A stretch of 64,000 bases of DNA from Oscillatoriales cyanobacterium (GTDB taxonomy: Bacteria; Cyanobacteriota; Cyanobacteriia; Cyanobacteriales; Microcoleaceae): NCBI GenBank assembly GCA_004292955.1, contig RDXX01000009.1, positions 310,001-374,000 on the forward strand, given 5' to 3'. Positions within the stretch are counted from its first letter, which is position 1. Every line of letters starts with the position of its first letter. The notes under the pieces are model-generated. The model had not been told where the DNA came from and searched no databases. It saw nothing but the letters and a program-made list of their open reading frames with translations. Positions 51,463-60,328 of this stretch are shown in pieces. A program made the translations under genes and the position numbers.

Positions 51463-51675
51463 CTAAGCAATTCCTACTGAATCCAAAATTCTCGCTTTAG
51501 GAGTCAAACCAGTAAGCTTCACCAAGCCTTCTTGTTTGTGAGTCCGCAGGCTGTTACCTAAAATCATCTCCGACAGATCCGGCATTTCCTGCCAGCAGCG
51601 CGAGCAGAACCAATAAACGCGATTGTGGCGAGCGTGGCGTAACAATTGAGAGGAGCAACAAGGGCAACTATTCAT
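51463..51675 (-). CDS. Small zinc-ribbon-like protein (70 aa)
   Basis: The protein begins MNSCPCCSSQLLRHARHNRV and continues YWFCSRCWQEMPDLSEMILG. CPCC and CSRC, 17-18 residues apart, make a four-cysteine zinc ribbon. The second half (KLTGLTPKARILDSVGIA) is not structured by any motif I know. It is common as a small cyanobacterial protein, and the function is unknown. The ATG at 51673-51675 follows an AAGAAGGT-like sequence on the minus strand, a moderate ribosome-binding site. Confidence 0.68.
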   Translation of the reverse strand: MNSCPCCSSQLLRHARHNRVYWFCSRCWQEMPDLSEMILGNSLRTHKQEGLVKLTGLTPKARILDSVGIA

Positions 51676-51782
51676 GATATTTTAAACCTTCTTTAAGATA
51701 TGGATCGATAAACCAATTGATTACAGAGATTGAGGAATGCCGCTGTATCTCTACTCCAGGCACAACAATAAAAAAGCTCTTT

Positions 51783-52001
51783 TCACTCCAAACTTTGAGC
51801 GTCTGACAAGTAGCACTTTTGGATGCCCAACAGCAACACCACAATTAGAACCTGAACGCCCCAAGGAGCCCAAGAGAAACCCCAAATAAAACAACCCAGT
51901 CCGGCCAAAGCCACAAGAACAAAAATATCTTGAGAGGTTTGCCAGTAAATCCAGACGGCTGCCAGAGAAACTATCAGTAGCAAAATGTAAGCTGAGGGCA
52001 T
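51783..52001 (-). CDS. Small two-helix membrane protein
   Basis: A 72-residue protein from the ATG at 51999-52001, preceded by TTGGGAG (GGGAG about 12 nt upstream). Two hydrophobic segments dominate: AYILLLIVSLAAVWIYW and the long DIFVLVALAGLGCFIWGFSW followed by GVQVLIVVLLLG. The C-terminus is QKCYLSDAQSLE. A much longer upstream reading lacks a good start. I do not recognise the family; a small thylakoid or plasma membrane protein is all the sequence shows. Confidence 0.55.
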   Translation of the reverse strand: MPSAYILLLIVSLAAVWIYWQTSQDIFVLVALAGLGCFIWGFSWAPWGVQVLIVVLLLGIQKCYLSDAQSLE

Positions 52002-52213
52002 AGTCGTCTTCTCCCAAGGTTTCCGCCAACAGTCAGGATCGATTCCTGACGATGTGCTTAAATTAAAACTTAAACCTGAAGAACTTATGAAGATAAGTAA
52101 GTTGTTACAAAAAAAAATATAATTCTGCCCGATTATATTCAGCCTAAAAACCGAGCAGAAATAATTTGTTTTTTTGGTTAGAGATTTCACAGATTTTAAG
52201 GCGCACAATCGAC

Positions 52214-52606
52214 CTATGCTTCCTGCCAGCCCAGAGCTTCAGCCACCTGAGCAGCCAAAGCCATCGGTTCAAAAGGCTTAGCAATCACACTCACTACCCC
52301 CAAATCTGCGAACATCCGCCTGTCGCTAGCGAGAGCCTTAGCCGTCAATAAAATTACCGGAATGTGCTGGGTAGCATGATTAGCTTGTAACTGTTTAAAA
52401 GTAGTAGGCCCGTCTTGGTCGGGCATCATCACGTCGAGGAGAATAGCATCAGGCTGTTCGGCAAGAGCCTTAGCCATACCCTCGCGACCAGAACTTGCGG
52501 TCAGGACTTCCCAGCCCCCCACCACCTCAAGACTGACTTGAGCCACTTCCCGAATATCTTCCGCATCGTCAATAACCAAGATGCGTTTGGCAGTCAAAAT
52601 TAACAT
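52214..52606 (-). CDS. Single-domain response regulator (CheY-like)
   Basis: A 130-residue receiver: acidic pocket RILVIDDAEDIREVAQ, phosphorylation site in AILLDVMMPDQDGPTTFKQL (Asp after LL), Thr/Ala in VILLTAKALASDRRM, and the Lys in SVIAKPFEPMALAAQV. There is no output domain, so it acts by protein contact or as a phosphorelay member. It lies about 500 nt downstream of a large hybrid-like PAS histidine kinase on the same strand, its likely partner by position. The gap holds no terminator that I can see. The first residues (MLILTAKR) start at the ATG at 52604-52606. Confidence 0.9.
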   Translation of the reverse strand: MLILTAKRILVIDDAEDIREVAQVSLEVVGGWEVLTASSGREGMAKALAEQPDAILLDVMMPDQDGPTTFKQLQANHATQHIPVILLTAKALASDRRMFADLGVVSVIAKPFEPMALAAQVAEALGWQEA

Positions 52607-53108
52607 CTTTTTTAAGAATCAGAACTGATCACAGACTAGAGGCGAAATGTGAATGTTTTGTAAAGCAAACTTTTTTACCGATCGGACTTTACAGTAAAGC
52701 TGCAAAACTGTACAGAAGAATGAAGTTCGGCAACGAGCAATGTACGGGATGTAACGGATGGAAGGAAGAAGGAAATCTTTCCTTCTTCCTCGCGATAGAA
52801 GCTATCTAGCGCAAGGGTTTCAGCAATTAAGAACGTCCTAACCGCCTTGGCCGTTGCTATACAACGGAGTCCCCAAAAATCCGCTGTTCGATCGACAATC
52901 GCGATTTTGCCCGTCCCTGCCTGTATAATCCGTCTTTGCCAAAAATGACTGGCCCGGACGCACTTCAGACGCCTCGAAAGCTGGTTTTTTAGCGTTTCTG
53001 CTGCCTGCAACCCAGTCTTTTGGTAAAAAAGCCTGGTTTCTGCATCCAGGATGGTATGAAAATTTTTGCATTAATATTTTTTCATTAGTCATGGCTAATG
53101 CAATTTAC
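52607..53108. other. Intergenic region between kinase and response regulator
   Basis: No gene. A dispersed motif GAAGTTCGGCAACG...GTACGGGATGTAACGGATG (about 52728-52760) also occurs near 4457-4497. A GGAAGAAGG/TTTCCTTCTTCC hairpin lies near 52761-52789. Confidence 0.55.
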
Positions 53109-55682
53109 CTAATGGGGAATATCATCTCCCTCCCCCATAACTGGCAGACGTAAGAAAAAAGTGCTGCCCTCCCCCAAAATGCTCTCCACCCAAATCCGGC
53201 CCCCGTGCTGCTGCACGATACTGCGACAAATAGCCAGCCCCAAACCAGTACCTCCTTTTTGGCGACAATCAGAAGCATCAACCTGTTGAAAGCGCTCAAA
53301 GACCATCTCTAGCTTGTCCGCCGGAATGCCGCGTCCTTGGTCTTTAACCGCAATCAGGATTTCCGAACTCACGGGTAAGTGCGGATTGGTGGCAGTCTCG
53401 GGAGACAACAAACAAGGAGACGACACTGACTTCAACTCAGCTTTTTCTGCCAAATCCGGATGCTCGATCGACTCACCGCTCAGCCAAATCGTAGCACCTG
53501 CGGGCGAAAATTTTATAGCATTGCTGAGCAAATTTGTCAATGCCTGAATTAGCCGATCGGGAACAGCGAGCAATTGCGCCCTCACAGGTCTCACAGACAG
53601 AGTAACTCCTGCCTGCTGGGCCATTCCCTGCATCTCGTCAGCCGCCTGCAACATCAGATCCGCGACATTGCAAGTTTGTTTGATGGCAGTGCTGTAATTA
53701 GAATCCATGCGCTCTAAATCCAGGATGTCGTTGATCAAGCGCACTAACCGGTCAGTATTAGCTATCGCAATCTCCAGCATCCGCTTGGCTTTCTGGGGGT
53801 GAGCCTCAAGCAGGCCGCTGTTGAGGAGACCGAGTGCCCCGTGAATCGAAGTCATGGGCGTCCGCAGTTCGTGGCTGATAACAGATATGAATTCATCTTT
53901 CATGTGCTCGACCGCAAGCTGATCGGTGATATCTTTAAAAGTCACCACAGCGCCAATAATTTCGCCTTGTTCTCGCATCGGAGCGACAACGTACTCAACT
54001 GGAAAACTGCTGCCGTCTTGCCGACAAAAAACCTCATCCGTGACACGCCGAACCTCTCCGTCTCTCAAGGTGTCTAAAATTTGAGAACATACTGGGTTCG
54101 AGAGTTTTCCCGTGGTTGGTGTGGCGCCCTCGGGGGCAAGTTGAGAGCCGGAATTGATATCTGTTGCAGGTGACATTTGCTCGTTAGCGCAGCCCTCGAA
54201 GAGGATCGCCTTCGAGCATTCTGCCTGCGAACGGTGTAAGCTTTCAGACAAAGGTCGATCGATCCATTGCTTCGATTCGCAACCAGCCATTCTCACCGCC
54301 GCCGGATTGACAAAAGTTACTTTTCCCTGTTTGTCCAACCCGCAAATTCCTTCTGCTGCGGAGAACAAAATCATTTCTGTTTGGTGGCGGAGTTGTTCGA
54401 GAGCTTTTTGAACTCGCTTGCTATCGGTGATGTCGCGAGCGATAGTTGAAATGCCCGTTACTGCTCCTGTGGCGTCTTTAATCGGAGAAATCGTCAGAGA
54501 CACATCTATCTGTTCGCCGTCTTTACGCAAGTGTACGGTTTCGTAATGGTCGATCGTAGTTCCAGCCCGAATATTTTCCAGAATTTGGGGGATTTCCTTG
54601 GGGCGTTCGGGAATTGCTAAAATCTCGATCGACTGTCCCTTGACTTCCTGCGCGCAGTAGCCGTAAATCTTCTCGGCTCCTGCATTCCAGCTCTGAATTG
54701 TCCCGGCGAGGGTTTTGCCCACGATGCCGTCGTCGGAAGACTCGACAATCGACGCCAAGCGCACGAGTTCATCTCTAGCTTGCTTGTATTCAGTAATGTC
54801 GCGGCCCAGTATCACGATACTTTTACGTCTGCCGTCGGCATGAAATACGGGTACTTTAATTACATCGTAGATTTTTACAGTACCGTTCGATCGGGGAACC
54901 ACTTCTTCTCCCCTACAAAGAGTACCTTTTTCCCACGCTGCTCGATCGCTCACCTCGCAAGCCTGTAGAGCCTCCCCGTAAAAACTGCTGAGTTTTCCTA
55001 ACTGAGTATCTGTGAGGCTCCGGTAGTTATCTGCTGATAGCTCAAACAATTCCAATATTGCTTGATTTGCCTCCTGCCACCTGCCCTCGCCATCTTTAAA
55101 GCAGACAATATCTGGCATGGCATTCATCAGCGATTCGAGATAGGAGTTTTCTTGGAGTGCAGCTTCTACCTCTCCCCGCTTGGCGATTTCCCGTTGCAAA
55201 TTTTCGTTTGCCGTTTGCAGCGAGTCGATCAACAAACTTTCTGTAAAAGTGCGTTCTTTAATTACTTGTTGAAGTCTGTGGAGTTCTAACGATAGCTGCC
55301 TGCGAGCTAACAAATTTTCTACGCGCAAGTGCAGTTGGCTGGCATCTATGGGACTTACTATCAAATCATCAATTCTGCCTTCGAGTTGTTTGGAACTCAG
55401 CAAAAACTGCTGCTCGGAAAGAGTCGGCGTTTGGGAATTTATCAATAGCAAAAACGGTAAAAAACTAGGCTCCACCGCAGTTTTTAATGTTTCAACCATG
55501 TGCCCGATACGATCGAAGTTTGCCTCGTCGAGAATGCACAAGTCAAAAGCTATTTTTGGAAGAATAAATTCTGAGTTTGGTTCGGAAGTCCAATCGAGTA
55601 GCATCACCTCATGCTCAGTGTTGAGGTGTGCGATCTGCAAGGGTTGTTGGTAGCGATCGAGCGAGAGCAAAATGCGGCTCAT
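53109..55682 (-). CDS. PAS-domain histidine kinase with pseudo-receiver N-terminus
   Basis: An 857-residue sensor from the ATG at 55680-55682 (MSRILLSLDRYQQPLQIAHL); ATGs at 55734-55736 and upstream are possible. Residues about 1-135 look like a degenerate receiver. A coiled segment (LIDSLQTANENLQREIAKRG) is followed by three PAS regions: SLMNAMPDIVCFKDGEGRWQ, RLASIVESSDDGIVGKTLAG and ILFSAAEGICGLDKQGKVTF. The DHp box is FISVISHELRTPMTSIHGAL with the phospho-His. The ATPase has LTNLLSNAIKFSP, VKDQGRGIPADKLEMVFERF and KGGTGLGLAICRSIVQQHGG. There is no membrane segment. The signal is unknown; the CheY-like gene at 52214 is the likely target. Three palindromic repeats lie just upstream. Confidence 0.85.
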   Translation of the reverse strand: MSRILLSLDRYQQPLQIAHLNTEHEVMLLDWTSEPNSEFILPKIAFDLCILDEANFDRIGHMVETLKTAVEPSFLPFLLLINSQTPTLSEQQFLLSSKQLEGRIDDLIVSPIDASQLHLRVENLLARRQLSLELHRLQQVIKERTFTESLLIDSLQTANENLQREIAKRGEVEAALQENSYLESLMNAMPDIVCFKDGEGRWQEANQAILELFELSADNYRSLTDTQLGKLSSFYGEALQACEVSDRAAWEKGTLCRGEEVVPRSNGTVKIYDVIKVPVFHADGRRKSIVILGRDITEYKQARDELVRLASIVESSDDGIVGKTLAGTIQSWNAGAEKIYGYCAQEVKGQSIEILAIPERPKEIPQILENIRAGTTIDHYETVHLRKDGEQIDVSLTISPIKDATGAVTGISTIARDITDSKRVQKALEQLRHQTEMILFSAAEGICGLDKQGKVTFVNPAAVRMAGCESKQWIDRPLSESLHRSQAECSKAILFEGCANEQMSPATDINSGSQLAPEGATPTTGKLSNPVCSQILDTLRDGEVRRVTDEVFCRQDGSSFPVEYVVAPMREQGEIIGAVVTFKDITDQLAVEHMKDEFISVISHELRTPMTSIHGALGLLNSGLLEAHPQKAKRMLEIAIANTDRLVRLINDILDLERMDSNYSTAIKQTCNVADLMLQAADEMQGMAQQAGVTLSVRPVRAQLLAVPDRLIQALTNLLSNAIKFSPAGATIWLSGESIEHPDLAEKAELKSVSSPCLLSPETATNPHLPVSSEILIAVKDQGRGIPADKLEMVFERFQQVDASDCRQKGGTGLGLAICRSIVQQHGGRIWVESILGEGSTFFLRLPVMGEGDDIPH

Positions 55683-55741
55683 TAGTTTGATGATTTCCCA
55701 ATGACTAATGATTAGATGTCCAGTAAATTCACCCATTATTA

Positions 55742-55948
55742 GGTTTGTAGTGAGGACTTCAGTCCTCAAAAAACAGAGGACTGAATTCCTTACTACGAAC
55801 CAATTTTCTAGCGCAGGTTTGTAATGAGGACTTTAGTCCTCAAAAAACAGAGGACTGAAGTCCTGACTACAAACCTATTTTATAGCAGGTTTGTAGTTAA
55901 GACTTCAGTCCTCAAAAAACAGAGGACTGAATTCCTGACTACAAACCT
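55742..55948. repeat. Array of three GAGGACT palindromes
   Basis: Three hairpin copies at 55742-55801, 55815-55876 and 55887-55948. Each runs from GGTTTGTAGTGAGGACTTCA, loop CAAAAAACAG, to GAGGACTGAATTCCT...TACAAACC. Spacers are ATTTTCTAGCGC and ATTTTATAGC. The period is about 72 nt. The array is in the 5' region of the PAS kinase. Confidence 0.85.
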
Positions 55949-56030
55949 ATTTTATAGCGCTCGATCGACCGGACGCGATCGGACTAATGACTGATGACTA
56001 ATGACGCCAGGACTCATGACTCATGACTCT

Positions 56031-58277
56031 TTAAGGCATTCCAATTCCAATCAAAGCATCTTCCGGCAGACAGCTAGAGTAGCGCTCCCCGGACGATAAA
56101 ACCGCAATCAGCCTCATTTGCCAGTCTGGCATAATGTGCAAATCCGCCCAGGGCACTGCTATCTCCAAACATTTATCCAATCCCACTTGGGCCCGGCTGA
56201 GGCGGGGCTGCCACTCATCGCCCTCTCCTGCTTCGTGAAACCCAATCGATTTCGTCAGCAAATTAATCTCTAACTGATGGTGGAAGCGATAGTTGATGGG
56301 TGCTTCATCGGGCAAACCTGACAGCGGAATCAAGCTGTTGTGCATCGTGCGATCGGGATAAAACCAGAACAAGTTTAACTCCGGCGGGCAATCAATGCCC
56401 GGCCGCACCCCAGCATTGAAGTCGGCGCGAAGGTAAAAATTCAAGTGATCTACGCCGTACCAAAGCCGCTGAATTGCCGCACTCCGGTGCATCGTACCCC
56501 TTGCTCCCCCAACTTCAATCCGGCCGGCTTTGTCCCAATCCTGTTCGTTGCCGATACCGTCGATAATCGGGTGAATAAAGCTCAGCGGTTGGTGGTCGCC
56601 TTGAACCTCGTGTGCCTCTACTTGTCGCAGCACTTCCGGGGGTACAGGCTCGCCGAGAGCTTCGTAGATTGCTGCTACGTGTTCGCGGAATAGCCGATCG
56701 AACATAGCATCTTGATTCGACGTGTGGCCTTCGCCAAACCACCAGAACCAGTCGGAACCTTCCGCCGCATAAAGCGCTTCCCAAGCTTCGGGATTGCTTT
56801 CTTCCGTGGCCTCTGGATGGTTTGCCAATACTTGTCTCGCCGCCCCTAACAAATCCCAAGCGCGATTTTTGGCAGGATCTCCGATCCAAGTTGTCAGGGA
56901 ACCGTCTACCCAGGAACCGGTATGCAGTTGGGCGGCGGGTATTGTTTCGGTGGCGGGGAATTTGTCGAGAAATTCCGACACTGTGACTAATTGGATATCG
57001 GGATTGTCGCTGAGAGTTTGATAGAGTGATTCTAAGAACGGTTTGCCATCTTGAGGATAGAATTCCCAGCAATTTTCGCCGTCTAGGGCGATCGTCACCA
57101 ACCACGGATTTTCTAAAGATGTGTGGCCGTCGGGTTGTCGGTGTTTGAGAGTTCTGCCGATCGCCTCCAAGTGTCCCACCAAATCCGACGCTGCCTTCTT
57201 CGGTTCCATCGAACCGTAGGTAAAACCAATCAAATCAGACAACCTGTGGTCTCTAAATACGATCGCCAAATCGCCATCAGGAGTTTCTAAACGATAAGGG
57301 CGATATAACAATTCTGGTTCGCAAACATTCCCCGCCCCATCGCGGTGAAAAAAGTGTTTAATTGTCCACCCCAATACCGCCTCATCCGAGACAATCCATT
57401 TAAACCCTTGTTTAGCAATGTAGGGCAAAATTTCCGGGCTAACTGCCTGTTCCGACGGCCACAAACCCCGCGGTTTACAATCAAATCTGTCTTGATACAT
57501 ATCCCAAGATTTTCTCAAATGTCTCGGAATATCTTCAGCCCACTGGAACCTATGTTCTGGCAGTGTCATATTAGGAATCGCTATGCGGCCGCCATTTGTG
57601 TCAGCAAGCAGCGGCAAAATCGGGTGAGTGTAGGGGGTTGTGGACACTTCCAACTGTCCCTCAGCTTGCATTTTACGGTGCTGGGGAATGATTCTGGCGA
57701 GAATTTCTTTTTGTTTTGAATAGATCTTTTTGCGATCGGCCAGATTGAAATTTTGTCCTTGTTTCAGCCACCCTGCAATCTCGGGGTCATCCCAAAACAG
57801 CGGATCGATCCAAGCTAAATTGTGCCACGCCAGCAAGTCACCAAAATCCTGCACTTTCCAGTTTGCCAAGCACCATTGAATCCCTTTTTCCTGCCGCTGA
57901 GTGTAGAGTTGAGCGTACCGGGGATGCGGCTGAATCAGGGTATGGTAGTTGGCATCAAAGAAGTGTTCTAAAATGAACTCTTGTTCAGCGATGTTTAAAG
58001 TTTCTGCTGGCTTGAGAGTTACCGCCAAGTAAGGGTCTAATGCTTTGTCGGCGATGCAGTCTTCTATCTGCAAAATTAAGGACGGAACCAGGTTTACAGT
58101 TTGATGCAGCTTGGGATATTTTGCCAGAATTAGGACTAAATCCAAGTAATCTTTGACTCCGTGCAAGCGCACCCAAGGCAGTCGATACTCGGATGCTCCG
58201 GCGCTAGTGAACGATCTTGATTTGTAGAGGGGTTGGTGTTGGTGCCAAATGAAGGCTACGTAAAGTGGATGAGACAT
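56031..58277 (-). CDS. Glycoside hydrolase family 57 protein
   Basis: A 748-residue protein of GH57, which holds alpha-amylases, amylopullulanases and branching enzymes acting on alpha-glucans. Conserved region 1 is AFIWHQHQPLYK; the nucleophile Glu is in PRGLWPSEQAVSPEILPYIA; the acid/base Asp is in TIALDGENCWEFYPQDGKPF. WIVSDEAVLGWTIK and EGSDWFWWFGEGHTSNQDAM are also usual for the long subgroup of about 750 residues. No signal peptide, so probably cytoplasmic glycogen metabolism. The start ATG at 58275-58277 is followed immediately by MSHPLYVAFIWHQ. It is a single gene; glgA is elsewhere in the window. Confidence 0.88.
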   Translation of the reverse strand: MSHPLYVAFIWHQHQPLYKSRSFTSAGASEYRLPWVRLHGVKDYLDLVLILAKYPKLHQTVNLVPSLILQIEDCIADKALDPYLAVTLKPAETLNIAEQEFILEHFFDANYHTLIQPHPRYAQLYTQRQEKGIQWCLANWKVQDFGDLLAWHNLAWIDPLFWDDPEIAGWLKQGQNFNLADRKKIYSKQKEILARIIPQHRKMQAEGQLEVSTTPYTHPILPLLADTNGGRIAIPNMTLPEHRFQWAEDIPRHLRKSWDMYQDRFDCKPRGLWPSEQAVSPEILPYIAKQGFKWIVSDEAVLGWTIKHFFHRDGAGNVCEPELLYRPYRLETPDGDLAIVFRDHRLSDLIGFTYGSMEPKKAASDLVGHLEAIGRTLKHRQPDGHTSLENPWLVTIALDGENCWEFYPQDGKPFLESLYQTLSDNPDIQLVTVSEFLDKFPATETIPAAQLHTGSWVDGSLTTWIGDPAKNRAWDLLGAARQVLANHPEATEESNPEAWEALYAAEGSDWFWWFGEGHTSNQDAMFDRLFREHVAAIYEALGEPVPPEVLRQVEAHEVQGDHQPLSFIHPIIDGIGNEQDWDKAGRIEVGGARGTMHRSAAIQRLWYGVDHLNFYLRADFNAGVRPGIDCPPELNLFWFYPDRTMHNSLIPLSGLPDEAPINYRFHHQLEINLLTKSIGFHEAGEGDEWQPRLSRAQVGLDKCLEIAVPWADLHIMPDWQMRLIAVLSSGERYSSCLPEDALIGIGMP

Positions 58278-58283
58278 TGATTT

Positions 58284-58370
58284 TGGTAATGGGTAATGGG
58301 TAATGGGTAATTATAATTTGTAATTGGTATTTTGTAATTGGTATTTTGTAATTGGTATTTTGTAATTTTG
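58284..58370. repeat. GGTAATG and TTTTGTAATTGGTA tandem units
   Basis: Three GGTAATG heptamers are followed by four units of a 14-nt repeat (TTTTGTAATTGGTA, twice seven). It lies upstream of the GH57 start. Confidence 0.8.
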
Positions 58371-58600
58371 TCAGGAATGCTTAACTTCTATCTTTAGGGT
58401 GATGAACAGCGCAGATTGTCCCTATTAAGTAGCGCTTCCAACTTCTCAATTGCAGGTTGATGCTGCACACATTACTACCATCGAGTAGCACATAAAACTA
58501 CTTTTTGTATCTAGGGCTTTTATTCAATTGATATTTGACCGCTTGAGGGCGACCTTTAACTCGAAGGAAGAGGATTGGATTCAGTTGACAGTTGACAGCA
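58371..58600. other. Repeat-rich spacer
   Basis: No gene. It ends with a fragment CGAAGGAAGAGGATTGGATT (58562-58581), a partial copy of the start of the composite repeat that follows. Confidence 0.5.
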
Positions 58601-58696
58601 GCCTCTATCTAGAAGGAAGATGATTGGAGTAATGAATCGTCTTGTTTTAATTTCTCCTTAAAATGGACAGGCTTTCAACCAATTCTTTCTGGTAAT
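58601..58696 (+). repeat. Composite hairpin repeat, copy 3
   Basis: GCCTCTATCTAGAAGGAAGA, TGATTGGAGTAATGAATCGT, TTTTAATTTCTCC, GGACAGG, CTTTCAACCAATTCTTTCTG, GTAA. It is the same block order as 25431-25535, with a weakened central hairpin. Confidence 0.75.
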
Positions 58697-58824
58697 AGCG
58701 GTAAAAGCTTTAATAGCCAGTCAACTAGAATTATCTTCATTTCCGTACAGTCATGAATTAACACTCAGGCTGGTAAATTCTGGATTAAAATCACCTGTCG
58801 CTATATAAGGAATTGAAAAAAGGT

Positions 58825-58879
58825 AACAGTCAACCGTTAACAGTCAACTGTCAACTGTCAACTGTCAACTGTCAACTGA
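58825..58879. repeat. STRR, TCAACTG heptamers
   Basis: Degenerate units (ACAGTCA, ACCGTTA), then five TCAACTG units, ending 5 nt before the nfu stop codon. Confidence 0.85.
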
Positions 58880-58883
58880 CTAA

Positions 58884-59123
58884 TTACATTACCTGTTCGA
58901 CTTCAGAAATTTCAGGGATTGCTTCGCGCAGGCGGCGTTCAATGCCCATTCTCAGAGTCATTGTGGAACTCGGACAAGAGCCGCAAGCTCCTTGCAGTCT
59001 CAGGTGTACTACTGGGCCGTCGATTTCTACCAGTTCGACGTTGCCACCATCTGATATCAGGTAGGGGCGCATTTCATCGAGAACTGTTTCGACGTTATCT
59101 CTGGTTAGTGCTAGTGTTGTCAT
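58884..59123 (-). CDS. nfu: Nfu-type iron-sulfur scaffold protein
   Basis: A 79-residue protein from the ATG at 59121-59123 ([20 protein letters not shown]). It consists only of the NifU C-terminal domain: [19 protein letters not shown], then [20 protein letters not shown] with the Cys47-x-x-Cys50 pair that holds the cluster at a dimer interface. [18 protein letters not shown] closes the domain. In cyanobacteria, NfuA of this size is the main scaffold for Fe-S assembly, including photosystem I clusters. It is a single gene; an STRR adjoins its stop. Together with the A-type carrier at 2830 it gives the window two Fe-S assembly genes. Confidence 0.93.
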   Translation of the reverse strand: MTTLALTRDNVETVLDEMRPYLISDGGNVELVEIDGPVVHLRLQGACGSCPSSTMTLRMGIERRLREAIPEISEVEQVM

Positions 59124-59360
59124 ATTTTGCCTCAAAAATTATTCGTACAATTGACTTAGTTCGATCGTACCGTTACTTGCCGTTAAATGAAGTTGAGTCC
59201 GAGACACTAATCGCAAAACCCGCTTGCTCCAACAAAACGGATTTTGCAATTAATCCTTCCCAGAATGACTGCAACTGTAGGAGAGATTCCCCCACCTGGG
59301 TTGTCATCCATCGTTGCCAAGTCTTTAATCTTCAACGCGCAACTCGAAAAGGGTATAACC

Positions 59361-60011
59361 CTAGACTACTGCTGGTTCTAGCAGTTTGACGTTGGAGTAG
59401 TTAAACTCGGTTGTTGTCAGTTGACCTTTTTCTTTCGATCGCACTACTTGCTTGGTCATGACATAATAGTCGCCTACTTTGTCAAAGGTATCTTCAAATT
59501 CCAGTTCTCTGGTGATTTCGTTGGTTTCGGGGTTGCGAAAAACGGCATCGTAATGACTAGCCAAAGAACCTTCGGGTGTCTCTAAGCTTTTGTGCGTGTC
59601 AATGACGAAAGCCATGCGACCCATCACCCGGCTGACTTGACAAATTGACAGACCTCGGATTTTATAATTCGAGCCCATTGAGTCGCCTTGCACTAAAATA
59701 TCCACAGCGTCGGTACTGTCCTTCTCGCCGAGGGTGAAGCTGTTTTTGCCGTGGGATTTTTCAAATGTCGATCGCTTCCGGTGAGTCACAATATCGCGCA
59801 TTTGAGTGTAAACGCTCTGCTTTACTTCCTCATCGGCAATGCCACTGACTTCCACTGTCATGTCTGGTTTAATGGAAACATGACCCGTATATACTTCGTC
59901 GCCTTGCTTGAGTTCAATATCGGCGCTGTAACCGGGAAAGTTGGCATCCCAGGTGTAACGGTGTTCGTAAGCAGCGCGAAACAAATCGCGAGCGTTGGCT
60001 GGCTCTGTCAT
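59361..60011 (-). CDS. DUF3386 family protein
   Basis: A 216-residue soluble protein: ARDLFRAAYEHRYTWDANFP, GYSADIELKQGDEVYTGHVS, VYTQMRDIVTHRKRSTFEKS, GLSICQVSRVMGRMAFVIDT and DKVGDYYVMTKQVVRSKEKG. It is the cyanobacterial/plant DUF3386 pattern, a beta-rich fold of unknown function. No signal peptide. Its start ATG at 60009-60011 is preceded by AGAGAGA (weak ribosome-binding site). It is a single gene, about 240 nt upstream of nfu on the same strand. Confidence 0.82.
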   Translation of the reverse strand: MTEPANARDLFRAAYEHRYTWDANFPGYSADIELKQGDEVYTGHVSIKPDMTVEVSGIADEEVKQSVYTQMRDIVTHRKRSTFEKSHGKNSFTLGEKDSTDAVDILVQGDSMGSNYKIRGLSICQVSRVMGRMAFVIDTHKSLETPEGSLASHYDAVFRNPETNEITRELEFEDTFDKVGDYYVMTKQVVRSKEKGQLTTTEFNYSNVKLLEPAVV

Positions 60012-60328
60012 AAATCTCTCTTTCTATTTACACCCATCTAGTTTAGCGTAACCGCTCCTGTGCCCTGCATTGACGGCAGGGGCGGGTTGCCGACTCTCGC
60101 AGGTTCCCGAATGGGGTGCTGTCGCTAGGCTATTAACTTTACCGCCACAAAAAATTACTTTCAGTCTCAGTTGCTATGATGTCAAAATAAAGTCACGCAA
60201 TGACTGGTGATTAAGATCGCGATCGATCGCCATACATCACTCTTAGTTATGGGTTATCTTAAAAAAAACTTCTGTCCGCTTTTTAGAGTTTTCACCTGTG
60301 GCAACTATTAGATTCCCTAATTAATAAA
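60012..60328. other. Divergent intergenic region
   Basis: About 315 nt between the DUF3386 and PAS-protein starts. A GCGATCGATCGCC cluster near 60219-60231 is the only feature seen. Confidence 0.5.
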
